From Certhia americana (lineage: Eukaryota > Chordata > Aves > Passeriformes > Certhiidae): 64,000 nucleotides of DNA. Location of the stretch: contig CM031878.1 of the NCBI GenBank assembly GCA_018697195.1, positions 39,873,256 through 39,937,255 of the forward strand, read 5' to 3'. Below, one piece after another: positions 47,449-59,863 of the stretch. A model generated the notes under the pieces. It had not been told where the DNA came from. It was given only the letters and a program-made list of their open reading frames with translations, and did no database searches. Numbering within the stretch: the first letter of the stretch is position 1; every line of letters starts with the position of its first letter. The position numbers and the translations under genes were made by a program.

Positions 47449-49750
47449 AAATAAATAATGTCAAATCACACCAAGTACTCAGATTTTGAAATAAGTCTTT
47501 TGATAAAGCATGTAATTTCCGGTTATTTCTCTTAACTGTCTGGTATTTTAAATTTACATATTTTAATTTTTCAGGTGAATATTGGTACAGAATAACACAT
47601 GAATTATTTTTCATTTGGATGCATTCCTAAGGTCATCCTTTCTAATTTCATAATTAGGGGCAAGATAGAGACAGTGAAAATCAAATAGAAAAAAAAAAGA
47701 CACTCACATTACTGCATTGAGACAATAAATATAGTATTTTAGTGAAGGAGAAAAAGAGCTTATTTCCATCCTTAATGATGCCTGGCACCTCTGTAGAACC
47801 TTTATGAAGTCTGGTTCAACAGACAGAGAAACACACATTAAGTCTCAGAGAACAAACCCTTGTACAAATCGTAATTCACTGTGAGCTCTTCAGATAAAGT
47901 AATTCATCCATAAAAATTTATAGCAGTTTTAGGAAATGTATTAGTGTGCAGAAACCACTTGAAATCAAAGTTTCCTGTAGTAAAAGTAAAGTAATACTCT
48001 ACTTAATTAATGTGTTCTACATCTAGTCCTTCCATCTTGCCATAATTCATTTGGTGTGATGAATGACACTGCTTTTGCTGAAGACGGTTATGTAGAAGCT
48101 TTTCTCCCTGAAGAACAATGCGTGGTTAGCACGTTAGTCAAACCTACATCCGGCGTATTTAATGTAATTCATATCAATACTTTCTTGTCTTCGTTATTAT
48201 AGTAGTAAGCATGATCTCTGTCTTTATTACTAGTTTTTCATATATAAAACTACAATGGTTGTTACAGAGCTCTTCCTCAATACTCTAAACTTAAAATAAG
48301 TAAATAAATATACCTATTAAATACACTGCAAAAGTCCTTCATCTCCTAGGAATTATATCTATGTCATGGACTTGTTTCTGTGGGTAACTCCAACCTAAAT
48401 TGTACATTTTTATCTTGAGTCATCTGTGGCACATACAGACAGTGGCAGCCATCTCACAGCAAGAGAATAATCCAACTCAATACAGTACAACTCAATACAA
48501 AGCTCTGCTGGGTTTCCCAGAAGCCACCAGCAATGTGATTATATTGTTCCAATACCAAAACTAATTCATTTTTCACTAACTTAGCTGTCTTTGAATTGTT
48601 TCACTTTGCTCATTGCAGACTGTGCAAGTTCTTCACAAAAATCAATGCCTAAGTAGAGATGAATCATAATCAGATGTGGTGGAAATTGGTTTGCTGAATG
48701 ACTGCCTCTTAGGAATTCTTGACTAAACAAGATCAGTTGGCAGGGCATTTAACCTCATTTTTTGAGTTTCCTGTACAAAGCAAGGATAATGATAGAGTCA
48801 CTGCATAGTTTTCTTTCATTAATTATGCCAGAATGTTTTAAAATCTCAAAGCAAAAAAATTGTTAGCAGTATAACATACAATAATTATGACTCTTTTCAG
48901 GGTCAGTTTAGGCTGTATGAAGATTCCTCATAATTTTATAATCCATCTGTAGCAAATTAATGGTGAGTGAAAGGAAAAAATATTATTAGGATGAGCATCT
49001 TTTTTTGCTTCAATGTCAGAAATGTGAGTACCCTCTTCTGTAATTACTCTTAAAGAAAAATCTATTAAGGAATTCTTCTGGTGTCATACTTTCTCATGAT
49101 TTCATCAAGCTGATTTACAATCAAACTTGCAGCAACACTCATTATATTACTTTATATCCAAACAGTAATCCAGATCTATCCATTTTAATAGACATTCAAC
49201 TCAGACTATAAAGTTAATTAACTTTTACAATATTTAGAAATGAGTTTAGATATTTTCAGACCTTGGAATCAGAGACATTAGCCAAGTCAAGTGATTTTAC
49301 AGGCAGTTTGGTTAATGAGGCTATAATCTAGCCATAACAGCCTCTTTGGGCTTGGGCCAAGGTAAGCATTTTAAAAATGCCTCCTTCCGCTGTCAAGAGC
49401 TGACTCAGAACTTTAGAAGAAAAAAAGTATCCCTCAAACTTAGAGAAGCAAAGACACGATGGTGAAAATCTAGATTAATTTTGCAATGTCCTTGTACTTT
49501 TCTGTGACCTAGCAGAAAGATTTTTACATTAAAAAACTTCTGTCAGTTTGAGAGACAGACCCCTTTTCTGCATTAAAACCACATTACATATTTGACAGTA
49601 AGTCCTAAATTACTTAAGATGTCTGCTTCATTATTTGCTCTTTTCATGTGTTAAATGTAGGTATGATAAATTATAAGGACAAGATTTAGCAGGCACAAAT
49701 TAACACGCCTTGAAATTCCATCTGAAAAGATGAAAAACTCTTTCGCTGTC
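47449..49750. other. AT-rich sequence, no gene seen
   Basis: No repeat family or exon is recognised. A CpG-retaining stretch at 48085-48195 is described under findings. Confidence 0.6.
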
Positions 49751-49754
49751 AGGG

Positions 49755-49928
49755 TGGTCTAACATGGCACAGCTTGTCCAGAGAAATTGTGGTGTCTTCA
49801 TTCTTGGAGATATTCAAAGCCTGATTCTACAGATTCCTTGTCAAACCATTAGAGCTGTCCCTGCTTGAGCAGATGGTTTGACTAGGTGACCTCAAGAGAT
49901 GCCTTCTAATTCCAAGTGGTCCTCTGCT
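49755..49928 (+). mobile_element. CR1 LINE 3' end fragment
   Basis: TTGGAGATATTCAAAGCCTG, CCCTGCTTGAGCAGATGGTT and GACTAGGTGACCTCAAGAG are the sense CR1 3' UTR. Short and 5'-truncated; the terminal octamer is lost. Confidence 0.8.
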
Positions 49929-50109
49929 AAAAACAGGATTGGACTGCTTTTATTTTAAAAATAAATCTGAAACTGTATTTTTAAATAACCTAATAACAGG
50001 ATGGGGTAAAATTAAAACTGAAACACAGAAGAAAAATGTCTGTATGCCTAAAGTCCCCACTTTTAATTTCGGGCTGTATTTTCACATATACATACAAGTA
50101 CACAAACTG

Positions 50110-50770
50110 CACTATGAAGCAGGCATAGCCACCAGGAGCGGCCTTTGGGTTGGACACAGCTACTTCTATTGGATTATGCATATGATAGACCCACCCCTGG
50201 CCAAAGCTGAGCCCATCAACTGCAGTGGTACTTCTGTGATGAGGTATTTAAGAAAGTGTAAAAATTGCTGCATAGAAGATACAAGTTGTTTAAGACAGAA
50301 GAAACATGTAAGGTAAACAGCTCTGCAGACATCAAGTTCAGTGAAAAAGGGGAGAGGAAGTGCTCCAGACACTGGAGGAGAAGTTCCCCTGCAGACCACA
50401 ATGAATCAGGCAATGCCCACAAGGCAAGAGGACTCCACATTGCAGCAGATGGACATACCCTGAAAGAAGCTGCAGTCATGGACCACACTGAGTTCCTGGA
50501 AGGAACTGCAGCCCTCTGAAGGAAACCCATGCAGGAGAAGGTTTTCTGGCAGGAACTGCTGTCTGCAGGAAGGCTGGAAACAATTAATTCCTGAAGAACT
50601 GAAGCCTGGGGAAAAAAGACCCATGATAGAGGAGTTCCTGAAAAACTGTAGCATGTGGGAAGGAGAAGTTAGTGAAAAATTTTATCTCATGGGATCCATT
50701 TTGTTCATACACAACCAGTCCACCATCACTCCTGTAACACAGAGGATAGAGTCAAAATGCATGTAAGCCT
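50110..50770 (+). mobile_element. ERVL LTR with internal modular repeats
   Basis: It is recognised from the family wording in order: CCCACCCCTGGCCAAAGCTGAG, GAGGTATTTAAGAAAGTGTAA (in the place of a TATA box), AACAGCTCTGCAGACATCAAG, GTGCTCCAGACACTGGAGGAG and GCAGATGGACATACCCTGAAAG. Degenerate modules follow, each pairing GGAG with TTCCTG and an ACTGCAG or ACTGTAG. Such repeated modules are normal for this avian ERVL LTR. Overlapping frames on both strands at 49939-50654 are shadows. Limits are approximate and no target duplication was found. Confidence 0.65.
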
Positions 50771-50774
50771 TCCC

Positions 50775-52038
50775 ACTCCCTCTTTCTGAGCTTCCATGGG
50801 AATGCAAAAGCAGTTCTGAGACTCCTTAGAGATGAGGAGGAGAAACGTCTTCATTTCCCATAAAAAGAACAAGCTCAAAAAAAAAGTGCCCTCTTCATGT
50901 ATGGCTTAGGATTTTTTTAATATAAATACTTTTTACTTGAAAGTGGAACCAAAGAAAGCATCTTCACAAGTGACCAAAACAGGTAGTGCATGAGGAATTT
51001 ACCATTGCTGCAGACTTAATTAATCATCTTGACTTCATTTTGTTCAGATAGTTGTAGGTAACCTTTAAAACATTGACATCAAATGTTTATCAATGAAGAT
51101 CATTCTCATTTAGTGGAACAGGTTTCTTAGGATTAACATCATCATTACCTTTATGTGCATAATCCAATGTGTTTATAAATTTGACTAAATAAAGAGACAT
51201 TTTTATTCTGAATTCTGAATATTTTAATGTTTTTATAAAATTTCTCTCAAGATAGTGATAATAGCATCTAAACAGCCTTAATTTTCCATGTATCTGAAGA
51301 ACACATCTTTACTTATACTTCAATTTATTTAGTAAAACAAAATGTTGTCAGCTGCTGGTTTTCAACATTCCCATATGATCATAGCCACCCTTGAAAAACA
51401 CAGTAAAAACATTGAAAACTTACCTTTTTTACCTTACAACTCAAATTTCAGGGAAAAAAAGTCTATTAATGCTGTGACTTCCATATTGAAATGATATATG
51501 ACAAGCTACAAATCAGAGGGATTTCTTTTAATGTCTTTTATGTAAAGTAAAAAATTGGGATTTTGGGGTTTTGCTGCTTTTTTTTCTTTTTCCACCCTAA
51601 AAATCTCTGAATCAGAAAGATAAGGTTCAAAGAGTGAAAGAAAAAAATATTTAGGTAAACTCAGAAATGAGATAGGAGTTCTCAATACAAAAACAAGTAC
51701 AAAACACGTGTTTGGGTTTTTTTGGTTTTTAAGAACAAAACAACCTCGTGACTTTTTAAAAAAATCGAATCTGTTTGAATTTGCTTGAAATTATTGTCAT
51801 TAATTCAACTGTGTTACAAATATCAGGAAGACTTAGAACTGAGATGTGTTAGGTGATATCTAAAAATGGAGGTGAAATTACCAATATTTCCGTTTCAAGC
51901 AGAGATACAGAAGTTGAGTCTGTTTATGCATCTCTTTTGCTCTCCTGCCTTTTGCATTTGTATACGTAAAATGTAATTCATATGAGGTTTCACAGGAAGC
52001 AGTATTAAAAGATAAACAATTAACTGATGAAAAACATT
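50775..52038. other. AT-rich sequence, no gene seen
   Basis: No exon or repeat family recognised. Confidence 0.6.
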
Positions 52039-52044
52039 GTAATA

Positions 52045-52451
52045 TGCAGGTGGAAGGGACTTCTGGACACGAACCAATATGATTACGCAGAAGCTGTTTA
52101 TTATTTACATTACAACTCCAATTACACATTTCTAAGACTACTGTTCACACTTTCACACATTGCTCAATTGGTTGACTGGTCCCTTTCACTCAAGCCCCAC
52201 AGGGGGTCTCTGGAAAAGGGATTGGTCAAAGTCCAGGTGTTCCTTTATCTAGTGCTTTTATTTTTTGAAACCAGTTTCTTAGCATGTCTGCTTTCAATTT
52301 AGCCTGTCTTGTTTCAGGGGCCTTGAAAATTTCTCAGTTTAGCACTATTGTTTCAGCAAACTCGATGAATTCCAGGGGATCTGATAAATACACCTAGAGA
52401 CAATTTGGCTGGGGCACTCCTGGAACCAAGTTGTTCAGACACATCGTAACA
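52045..52451 (-). mobile_element. Solo LTR of a class II-like (ERVK) element, copy 2
   Basis: It matches 3657-4027 along its whole length. The plus strand runs TGCAGGTGG...GTAACA (407 bp) and is bounded by a perfect 6-bp repeat GTAATA (52039-52044 and 52452-52457). The AATAAACAGCTTCTGC polyadenylation segment lies on the minus strand. About 36 bases (within 52306-52350) are present here and absent from copy 1. Confidence 0.85.
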
Positions 52452-52799
52452 GTAATATCACAGATACATGCATAACCAGTGCAGCTTTTCAAAGACCCCA
52501 AATTCTAAACTAAAATATTATTGTTCTTAATTGTCAATACTCAGCTGAGAATTTATCTCAATAGAACTGATTCTTTATTCCATTAGTTCTTTAATTCTAA
52601 TCACTTTCTGAATGTTGTTCTATACCTCAGGCAGTATAGGGAATCCATTTCAGCAGTGTCATGTTAAGCAGAAGGTCTCATAAGAGTAACTCATTTATTC
52701 CAGGGTGTTGTGGGTAACCAAAAATGTTACTGTATTCTGTATCTATCTAAATTGTTACTGTCTCTTGAAGACCCAGCAGCCAGGACCTTAGGTCCTTGA

Positions 52800-53470
52800 A
52801 AAGTTGCAAGCACCAAAACTCAACTTAAGTTTGGGGTGGTCTTTGCTCATGGGAAAGAGTCCATATTGGGATTTTTTTCCCCTCTCTTTTGTTCCTTCCT
52901 TGCGCCTTGGACTGCCTTGGGGTGAATCCACAGGTGCCTGTCTTTAAGCTGTGGTGCTGTGCAGGGACAGACAGGGTGGCCCCGCTCTGGTCTGAGTCTC
53001 CTGCAGCTCACCAGCAGCGTCCAACCAAGGAGAGGAGGCACCATCTGCCCCAGCCCAGCCACTTCACGTTGCCTTGCCTGCCATTTTCTGTGTGAGCAAG
53101 GCAAAACCTCCCCAGGAATTCTAGCCCTTGCTTGATCACAAACTACCTTTGAAGCTCCAGCTGCCAAGAAATAAGGGAGGAGGAAGAAGGCAGACACCAT
53201 CTTTCCTTTGCCTTTAGAACCATGCACTCAGCTGTGGAGCACCATTTTTCATGAGGAAAGGGGTTTCCCACTAATTCAAGTCTTTTTTATTCCCATGGGG
53301 TTCATGACATTTGGCAATTTTGTTTGTAGAGGTTATTTAATGTTATTTCTTGCCTGTTGCTGTTTTGCTCATTAGTAAACAGTTATTTTTTCACTTATAT
53401 CTACTTGTATCTGTCCCTTACTGGTGGCATCCATATTTGGAATGGTTAATATCACAGGGGAAGACAACTC
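52800..53470 (+). mobile_element. Probable ERV LTR, family not named
   Basis: The GC-richer body (52860-53220) is followed by GCTCATTAGTAAACAGTT and TTGTATCTGTCCCTTACTGG near 53370-53425, the R-U5 style of several avian LTR families. Limits are not defined and no terminal repeats or target duplication were found. The minus-strand frame at 52847-53227 (126 codons) has no recognisable domain and is taken as chance. Confidence 0.4.
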
Positions 53471-53581
53471 GTTCCAGAATGCCTACTTCTTAAATTGTCT
53501 CAAACCAAGACACAGGGCAAAAATAAACAGATAGTAATTTAAAATTTGCACAGGAATTGATTGTTTAGCTATCTTTTGGGG

Positions 53582-53594
53582 AAAAAAAAAAAAA

Positions 53595-53629
<35 letters not shown>

Positions 53630-53645
53630 AAGGGAAAAAAAAAAG
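53582..53645. repeat. Poly(A) tract
   Basis: A 32-base uninterrupted A run (53596-53627) within a longer A-rich stretch containing single C and G interruptions. Confidence 0.95.
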
Positions 53646-53744
53646 CTTAAGAAGAAATAAAGTATTTTGTGGAGTCATGGAGTGCATGCATCCCCATCTC
53701 CTGGTAAACTGTGGCCCTGTCTTAGCCTATGCCCTACAGTAAAT

Positions 53745-54325
53745 GTAGTTGCAGCCAGAAAGTCAAGGGTGGTGATTCTTCCTCTCTACTCTGTCCTTGT
53801 GAGACCCCACCTGGAGCACTGCATGCAGTTCTGGTGTCCCCAAAATAAAAATGACATGGAACTGTTGGAGCAAGTCCAGAGGAGGCCACAAAGCTGATAA
53901 TGGGAATGAGCACCTTCCCTATGAAGACAGGCTGAGGAAGTTGGGGTTGTTCACCTTGGAGGAGAGAAGGTTGAATGGAGACCTCATAGCAGCATTTCAG
54001 TATCTGAAAGGGGCCTACAGGAAAGCCAAAGAGGGATCCTTCTTTAGGAACTGTAGCAACAGGACAAGGGGGAATGGCTTCTAACTGAAAGAGAGTAGCT
54101 GTAGTTTAGATGTTAGTAGGAAAGTTTTTACCATGAGGTCGGTGAGGAGGAACAGGTTGCCCACAGGCTGTGGATGGCCCATCCCTGGAAGTGTTCAAGG
54201 CCAGTTAAACAAGGCTCTGAGCAACCTGGCTGTCACTGTCTGTAGTAGTAGGGCTAGAACTGGATTATCATCTATAAGGTCCCTTCCAAACCAAATCATT
54301 CCATGATTCTATGATTCTCGATCAC
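53745..54325 (+). mobile_element. CR1 LINE 3' fragment with terminal octamer
   Basis: The sense reading gives the CR1 ORF2 C-terminus: [21 protein letters not shown], then a frameshift, EDRLRKLGLFTLEERRLNGD, FQYLKGAYRKA and NRTRGNGF. It is followed by the 3' UTR with AAGGTCCCTTCCAAACCAAA and the terminal ATGATTCTATGATTCT (54303-54318). This is the least decayed CR1 of the window and the only one keeping its terminal octamer repeat. It is 5'-truncated, so it lacks the catalytic core. Confidence 0.9.
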
Positions 54326-54329
54326 TTTT

Positions 54330-56540
54330 CTGACACAGCTGGATGTGGTCAAAGTGTTTCTCACCAAGCATTCATCCATTCTGGATATGGAAATTGGATA
54401 TGGAAACATAATTTGGGATAAGTGATTTAGGGAAGGAGCAGGAAAATATTAAGTACAGCCTAAATTAGATTGAAAAGAATTGTTACTTGTTGTTTCTCTT
54501 GTATTTGACAGAAGCATAGCCCTGTTTGCCGGTTGGTTTCTTCTGCAGAACAAAGAAAAAATGAGATTGTAGATAGAATAAGAGAGGCTTTGCATTTCTC
54601 TTAACTGTAGGGTGGCCTAAGATTTCAGTAGTACGTACTTGATCAAACATGTTTGTCCTCTGGGATCAAAGACTTCACAAACATGAGGCCCCCAGGCAAG
54701 TTAAAGTGAAGGACATGGGCAGGACAGGTTTCTGCCCTGAAAGAAAATGAACACCTTAGTCAGATTTCAATAATAGACTTTAGGATAAAGTCATAGCATT
54801 TTTAAACTTTCAAAAATACAAACACAGAGATTATGCTACAATGGTTTTGCAGGGCTACATGGCTGCAAATTAAAATAAATATACTCTGAAAACTAAGCTT
54901 TGAATGATTGTACATGAATCATGACTTTGCTTGTGTTTTTAAGTTTGCATATTTCCCTTGAAAAACATCAGCATTTCAATTTCACATATGATAACTGCAT
55001 TCTTACTTCTGTTCTTATATATCACTTGGTGAATCCCATCAAGAAATATTTGTTATTTGTTCTTTGTTGTGGATGAGCAGAGGAGTGCGGATGCTCGTCT
55101 CTAAACAAAACCAAATTATTCTATAATAGAGCACGATTTATGAAGATTTTCCTCCTTACATGATCACAGTTATGTTTTATATAAGTTATCCATGTACAGC
55201 ACTTTTTAGTAATAGTTCAAAATGCTTTCAGTTTTACAGTGTACAAATTTATGCTCCTATTTTCCTGTTCCTTGTTTGTTGCTTTATATTACCAAATGCC
55301 TTTCAGATTTATTATGCTTCATCAATAAGAGATGTCTTATAACATGTCTTAGAACTGCTTGCTCAATATTACTACTCATAAAGATTATGTTGGCCTGAGA
55401 GTGATAGCTTTTTCATTCTACTAACAACTTCCTCTAAACAAAAAAAGAAAGGTTTGGGGGTTTTTTTTCTGCTATGGCTGTAAGAACAACAAGACTTAAT
55501 TATATATCCATTACTTTTAACTAAGCATTTTAAGAAAAATAATACCTTATATCCTTTTTTTTTAAGTAATGGGTATGTTTCCCCAAAAGGTATCCATATT
55601 GTAAAATGTTTATTTATTTTGCACAATGGGAAATGTCAAGATTATTTTGTATATAATTTGTTCATTAGTTTCAAAAGTCCTAAGTTGCATGAGAAAAATA
55701 CAGAACTTCCTTTGATGGCAAAAAGTTACAAAAAATCCACTGTAATTCAGAAAAGTCTTTGTTATTGAAAATAATAAGCCCTTTACTGCAGCATAACTCA
55801 TTATGATTGATAAAAAAGAGGTGAAATCCTTCAGGTATACTACTGAAAATCTTTTCTCTAAAGACATCTTTCAGATATTGAAATAAAAAATAATTTGGTA
55901 GTGAGAGTCTCAGAAGTGGGGGTGAAAAGAAAAGAAGTCCCTTGACTTAAATCCATATCAGCCCATGGGAAACTCATGATGTGATGTAATTTGACCACTC
56001 CTTATTAAAAATGTGAGTACTGCTATAAAATATTTTAACAGTGTGGATCTGCAGTGGGTTTTTTAATAATAACTTTCTTTCTATTAATTTTCACAGACAC
56101 TGGGAACTAGATCCACTTTAAAGAAGTAAGCAGGCTTATCAAGAATTTTGTCCAAACTATTCAATGAAAAAATGTATTCCTAAATACTGCTGTCACCTCC
56201 AGAACATAAATATATGCCTACTGAGTCTGGAATTTATAATGAGTATTATAAAAGCTGTTTTTTTGGCATTTTTCTTTTGGCAACTGGAATAATAATAATA
56301 ACTGGAAACCAGGTGCAAGAATGCAATATAATATTTCTGGGTTTTTATATCAAGGTACAGCAAGGATTGCTTGTTAATACATTTATTAAATATTAAGGTT
56401 CCCCCCCCACTACAATCAACACAGCTGAAGAGAGAAACTTCTTTTAACCTGTACTGTCACACAGAATTCCATCAAACTGATACCCAAAAATCTTATGCAA
56501 TTTTGCTTTCATCACTCAGAAAATAATAAAAACAACCTAA
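54330..56540. other. AT-rich sequence, no gene seen
   Basis: Short frames without recognisable domains. No repeat family is recognised. Confidence 0.6.
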
Positions 56541-56545
56541 CTCAC

Positions 56546-56809
56546 TGTGCTGGCTAACTATCTTCACAGTAGCTAGTGTGTCGCTATATTTTGTTTTAGT
56601 GCTGAATATATAGATAATATAGAGATGTTTTTGTTATAGCTGAGTACCACTTACACAACATCAAGGCCTTGTCTGCCTCTTATACTGCCCCACCAAGTCA
56701 TCTGCTGCGGGTGCATGGGAAATTGAGAGGAGTCACAGCCAGGACAGGTGATCCCAACTGACCAAAGCGATATTCCAAACCATAGGACATCATGCTCAGT
56801 TTATAAGGT
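56546..56809 (+). mobile_element. ERVK LTR, 5' part of a copy split by an LTR insertion
   Basis: It begins TGTGCTGGCTAACTATC and follows the ERVK U3 order: AGTAGCTAGTGTG, AAGGCCTTGTCTGCC, GCGGGTGCATGGGAAA, AACTGACCAAAGCGATATTCC and CATCATGCTCAGTTTATAAG. The break falls immediately after the TATA box. The rest of the LTR follows at 57548. Confidence 0.8.
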
Positions 56810-57542
56810 TGTCGTGGTTTGAGTGACAGGTGTCTGCTAAGGATGGCAGAAGCCTCCCTTAGAATAGAGAATTCAAACCCCCTCCCACCCAATTATTATA
56901 ACTTTTAATTTGAGGGTCTCTCAGGCAAAGATATAGGAATAGGAATAACAGTTCTTTATATTAGAAAAACTAAAATAAACAATAAAACCAAAACACATGC
57001 AGTATTACAAAGGAGGAAAACAAACAAACAAATAAACAAACAAACCCCCTGACAGAGTCAGGATACAGCCTGACACCCTGTGGGTCAGGGTGTTGGTGGC
57101 AGTCCCATTCCATGGTGGCTGCAGTCCCAGTGGCAGATGTGGCTCTGTTGAAGTGATGCTCCTGTAGAAAGAGTGGAGTTCTTTCACTGAAGGTCCAGTG
57201 GTGATAGATGGGCCTGCTCTTCCTCTGAGAATCCAGTGGAAAAGGCTGCCTTGGTGTCCCAGCTCCCACATTTTTATCCAGGTAGGAATACTTGGCTCCT
57301 CCTCCTGGGTGGAGCATTTCCCAGTGGGATGATGTAATTCTATCAGTGAGACTCAATGGCCCATTAGCAGAAGATCTCTCCCTGGAGGGAGGCTGGGTTG
57401 TGGAAGAGATAAGAAAACTGCCCCAGCAGGGTTTTGACAGTTGGCCATTGACAGAGAATTACACCACCCCCACACACCCCTGTTTGATCAGATGTGATAG
57501 AATACACAGTTTGGGATACATTTTGTACTGCAACCCATGACA
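56810..57542 (-). mobile_element. ERVL-type solo LTR nested inside an ERVK LTR
   Basis: A complete 733-bp LTR. The plus strand starts TGTCGTGGTTTGAG and ends CAACCCATGACA, imperfect inverted ends in TG..CA style. It is bounded by AAGGT at 56805-56809 and 57543-57547; 5 bp is the ERVL target-site size. The minus strand carries the TATA-like GATAAAAA (57268-57275 region). It is the inverted counterpart of 1-692. The minus frame at 56970-57356 crosses the promoter and is not a gene. Confidence 0.9.
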
Positions 57543-57547
57543 AAGGT

Positions 57548-57860
57548 GGAAAGAGAAATTGGGGATGTTCACAGTGATGGTGTTAGTCTGCTCCAGTAAC
57601 AGTTCCATATGATGAGACCCTGCTCTTTTGGAGATGGCTGAACTTCCCATGGAAAGTGATGAATGAATTCTGTGTTTAACTTTGCCTCTGTGCATGGTTT
57701 TTGCTTCATCTATTTGACTGTCTTTATCTCAACTTACCAGTTTTCTTATTTATATCATTCTGATTCACTCCTAAATCATAAGGAGGAGGGAGAGGAGAGG
57801 GGAAGGAGTTAGACAGTATCAGCATAGGGCTTAATTGCTCTCTGGGATTCAACCATGACA
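57548..57860 (+). mobile_element. ERVK LTR, 3' part (R-U5) of the split copy
   Basis: It continues with GGGGATGTTCACAGTGATGG, GAGATGGCTGAACTTCCC, GACTGTCTTTATCTCAACTT and a terminal CTGGGATTCAACCATGACA, matching the order in 17199-17450 (reversed) and 21970-22253. With 56546-56809 it gives an LTR of about 577 bp once the insertion is removed. The outer flanks (ACTCAC, AACCTC) do not form a clean target duplication. Confidence 0.8.
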
Positions 57861-57864
57861 AACC

Positions 57865-59860
57865 TCCAAAAAATGAAAAGTTTATATTGAGATGGAAGAC
57901 AAGACACAGACACAGTTCTTGTTTTAGTTTTTGTAATAGGCACGTGTTATGAGATTTAGCTATTTCTATTAAACAGTATTTAGCTTACATAGTACTCTTA
58001 TATCGTATTTAATGTATTTATTAATAATAAATATATTTTATTATGTCTCTTCCATGGCTTTCCAATAAGTTAGGAGATAAGTTATTTAACATTAAGGAGG
58101 ACAATGAATCCTCACCTAGGTTATAACATTAACTATTCTTGGTTCAGAGGGAAGCTTTTTAAAATACCCATATAGTTTAGGACTGGGCCACTGAACTTCG
58201 GTTTAGAAGCAGCCAATGCCTTCTTTTTACAAAACATGCAATTTAAGTTGTCTACGCTTCCAGATACTTCAGTAATTTTAAAACAAAGCTTGATATATGC
58301 TTGTTTTGCAGGAGGACATTAAGAGAAAATATTATTTTATTATATTAATTATTTAAAAAACAAAAATTGTTTTTGAAAGCAAATATGCTTTCCACCCATT
58401 CTTTAAATCTGGTCCTTCTATTTATTTATTGGATATTCTAAGGCATGCATAGTTTAACTTAAGTCACTGACCTTTAGATGTTGAATTATAAAAGATATCT
58501 TGTATCTGCATCCAGGGATGTTCTAGAAATAAAGACTTTCAAAGAGAGAAAAACAAAAATCAACAATAACAACAATACAAAAAACCAAGCAAAACCAAGC
58601 AGATATTCATCTGACACCATAGGCCTGAAACTCTCAACAGTAACACAGTAAGGTTTCCTAGCCAAGGTCTTTGCCATTCACACTATATTGTGTGAAACAT
58701 GATTTAGTGTCTGTACATTATTATAAGTCCTGTTGCCTTTTTTTCCTCCTTAAATTATGTATAATAATCATGAACATAGCTAACAAAGCAAAAATGACAG
58801 GCTCAAGTGTGGTATTTTATATAATGTGCAGTTTCATTTGGACGAGAGTGGCAGTGACAACAAATTCAGTAAATTTTGGCCAACAGCAGTCTTTCAGTTG
58901 AGTATAAATAGACACTGCTGTCACACCCATCTGTCCAGTCAGGCTGTGGGAACATTGATTATGTCCTGCTACAACCTTTTTTTTTTTTTAAATGTCAAAT
59001 GTAATCCTTTATTAGACTCAGAAAGCAGCACTTTAGAATTCTATTTCAAAAAGAGAGAAAAATGCTTCATACATATACTGTAATATAAAGTAAATATTTT
59101 TGCCAATTAAGAACAATTGTCTTTAGGTAGTTAATTATGATTACAACTTCACCAGTAAATCTCTGCTTCTCTGCGTCCCAGTGCTACTAGTAGATTATCT
59201 ACAATCCTAATTGCCCCTTCTTTTTTTTTTTTTCTTTTTTGCTATCTTAAGGAGGAGTGATCTTCAAGGTGCAATTCCAAACACAACTTTTTTTAAAATT
59301 CAAAATCAAGCTGTAGATACAGTTAAAAAATATTTCAGTCACAAAAGCAGCCAGAACAGAATCATAGATATACGTCTTCAGTAACCCAAGAGAAAGGTAG
59401 AGAGGTTGGAGCAGCAGCACATTTAACCAGAACTTTCTGTATTAAGTAAGGATGGTCTTTGCAAATGAAATAACATCCAGAAAATACCCTGTCTGAATGT
59501 GTTGTTTCCATCTCTGAGCAGGTGAGTTGATCATCATCACTCATGTTCTTCAAAAGTTTTTACATTAACTAGAGAATAATATAAGCATATATGTATGAAA
59601 AAATAGGCTGTGTCAACACTGTCTTTTCTGAAGTGCTAGAACATCATTTAACATTTGGTTTTCTGTTAAAGAGAACTAACATAATCCAATGTAAGATTTG
59701 TATTTATGAGAATACTTAATAAAGTTGAAAGGATATCTGCAATGGAAATTACCACTTGAAACACAAGTTATCCATGTATATACATAAAGCCTAGCAATTT
59801 AAGCTCTTTCTTAAAAATTCTTCAATCTTTTACACACCTGTTTCTCTTCTGTATTTAAGA
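57865..59860. other. AT-rich sequence, no gene seen
   Basis: T runs at 58977-58990 and 59220-59233. Short frames without recognisable domains. Confidence 0.6.
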
Positions 59861-59863
59861 AAG

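Noticed and set aside
52847..53227. 126-codon minus-strand frame
   Set aside because: No domain, promoter or splice context. It overlaps a probable LTR and its length is explained by local GC content.
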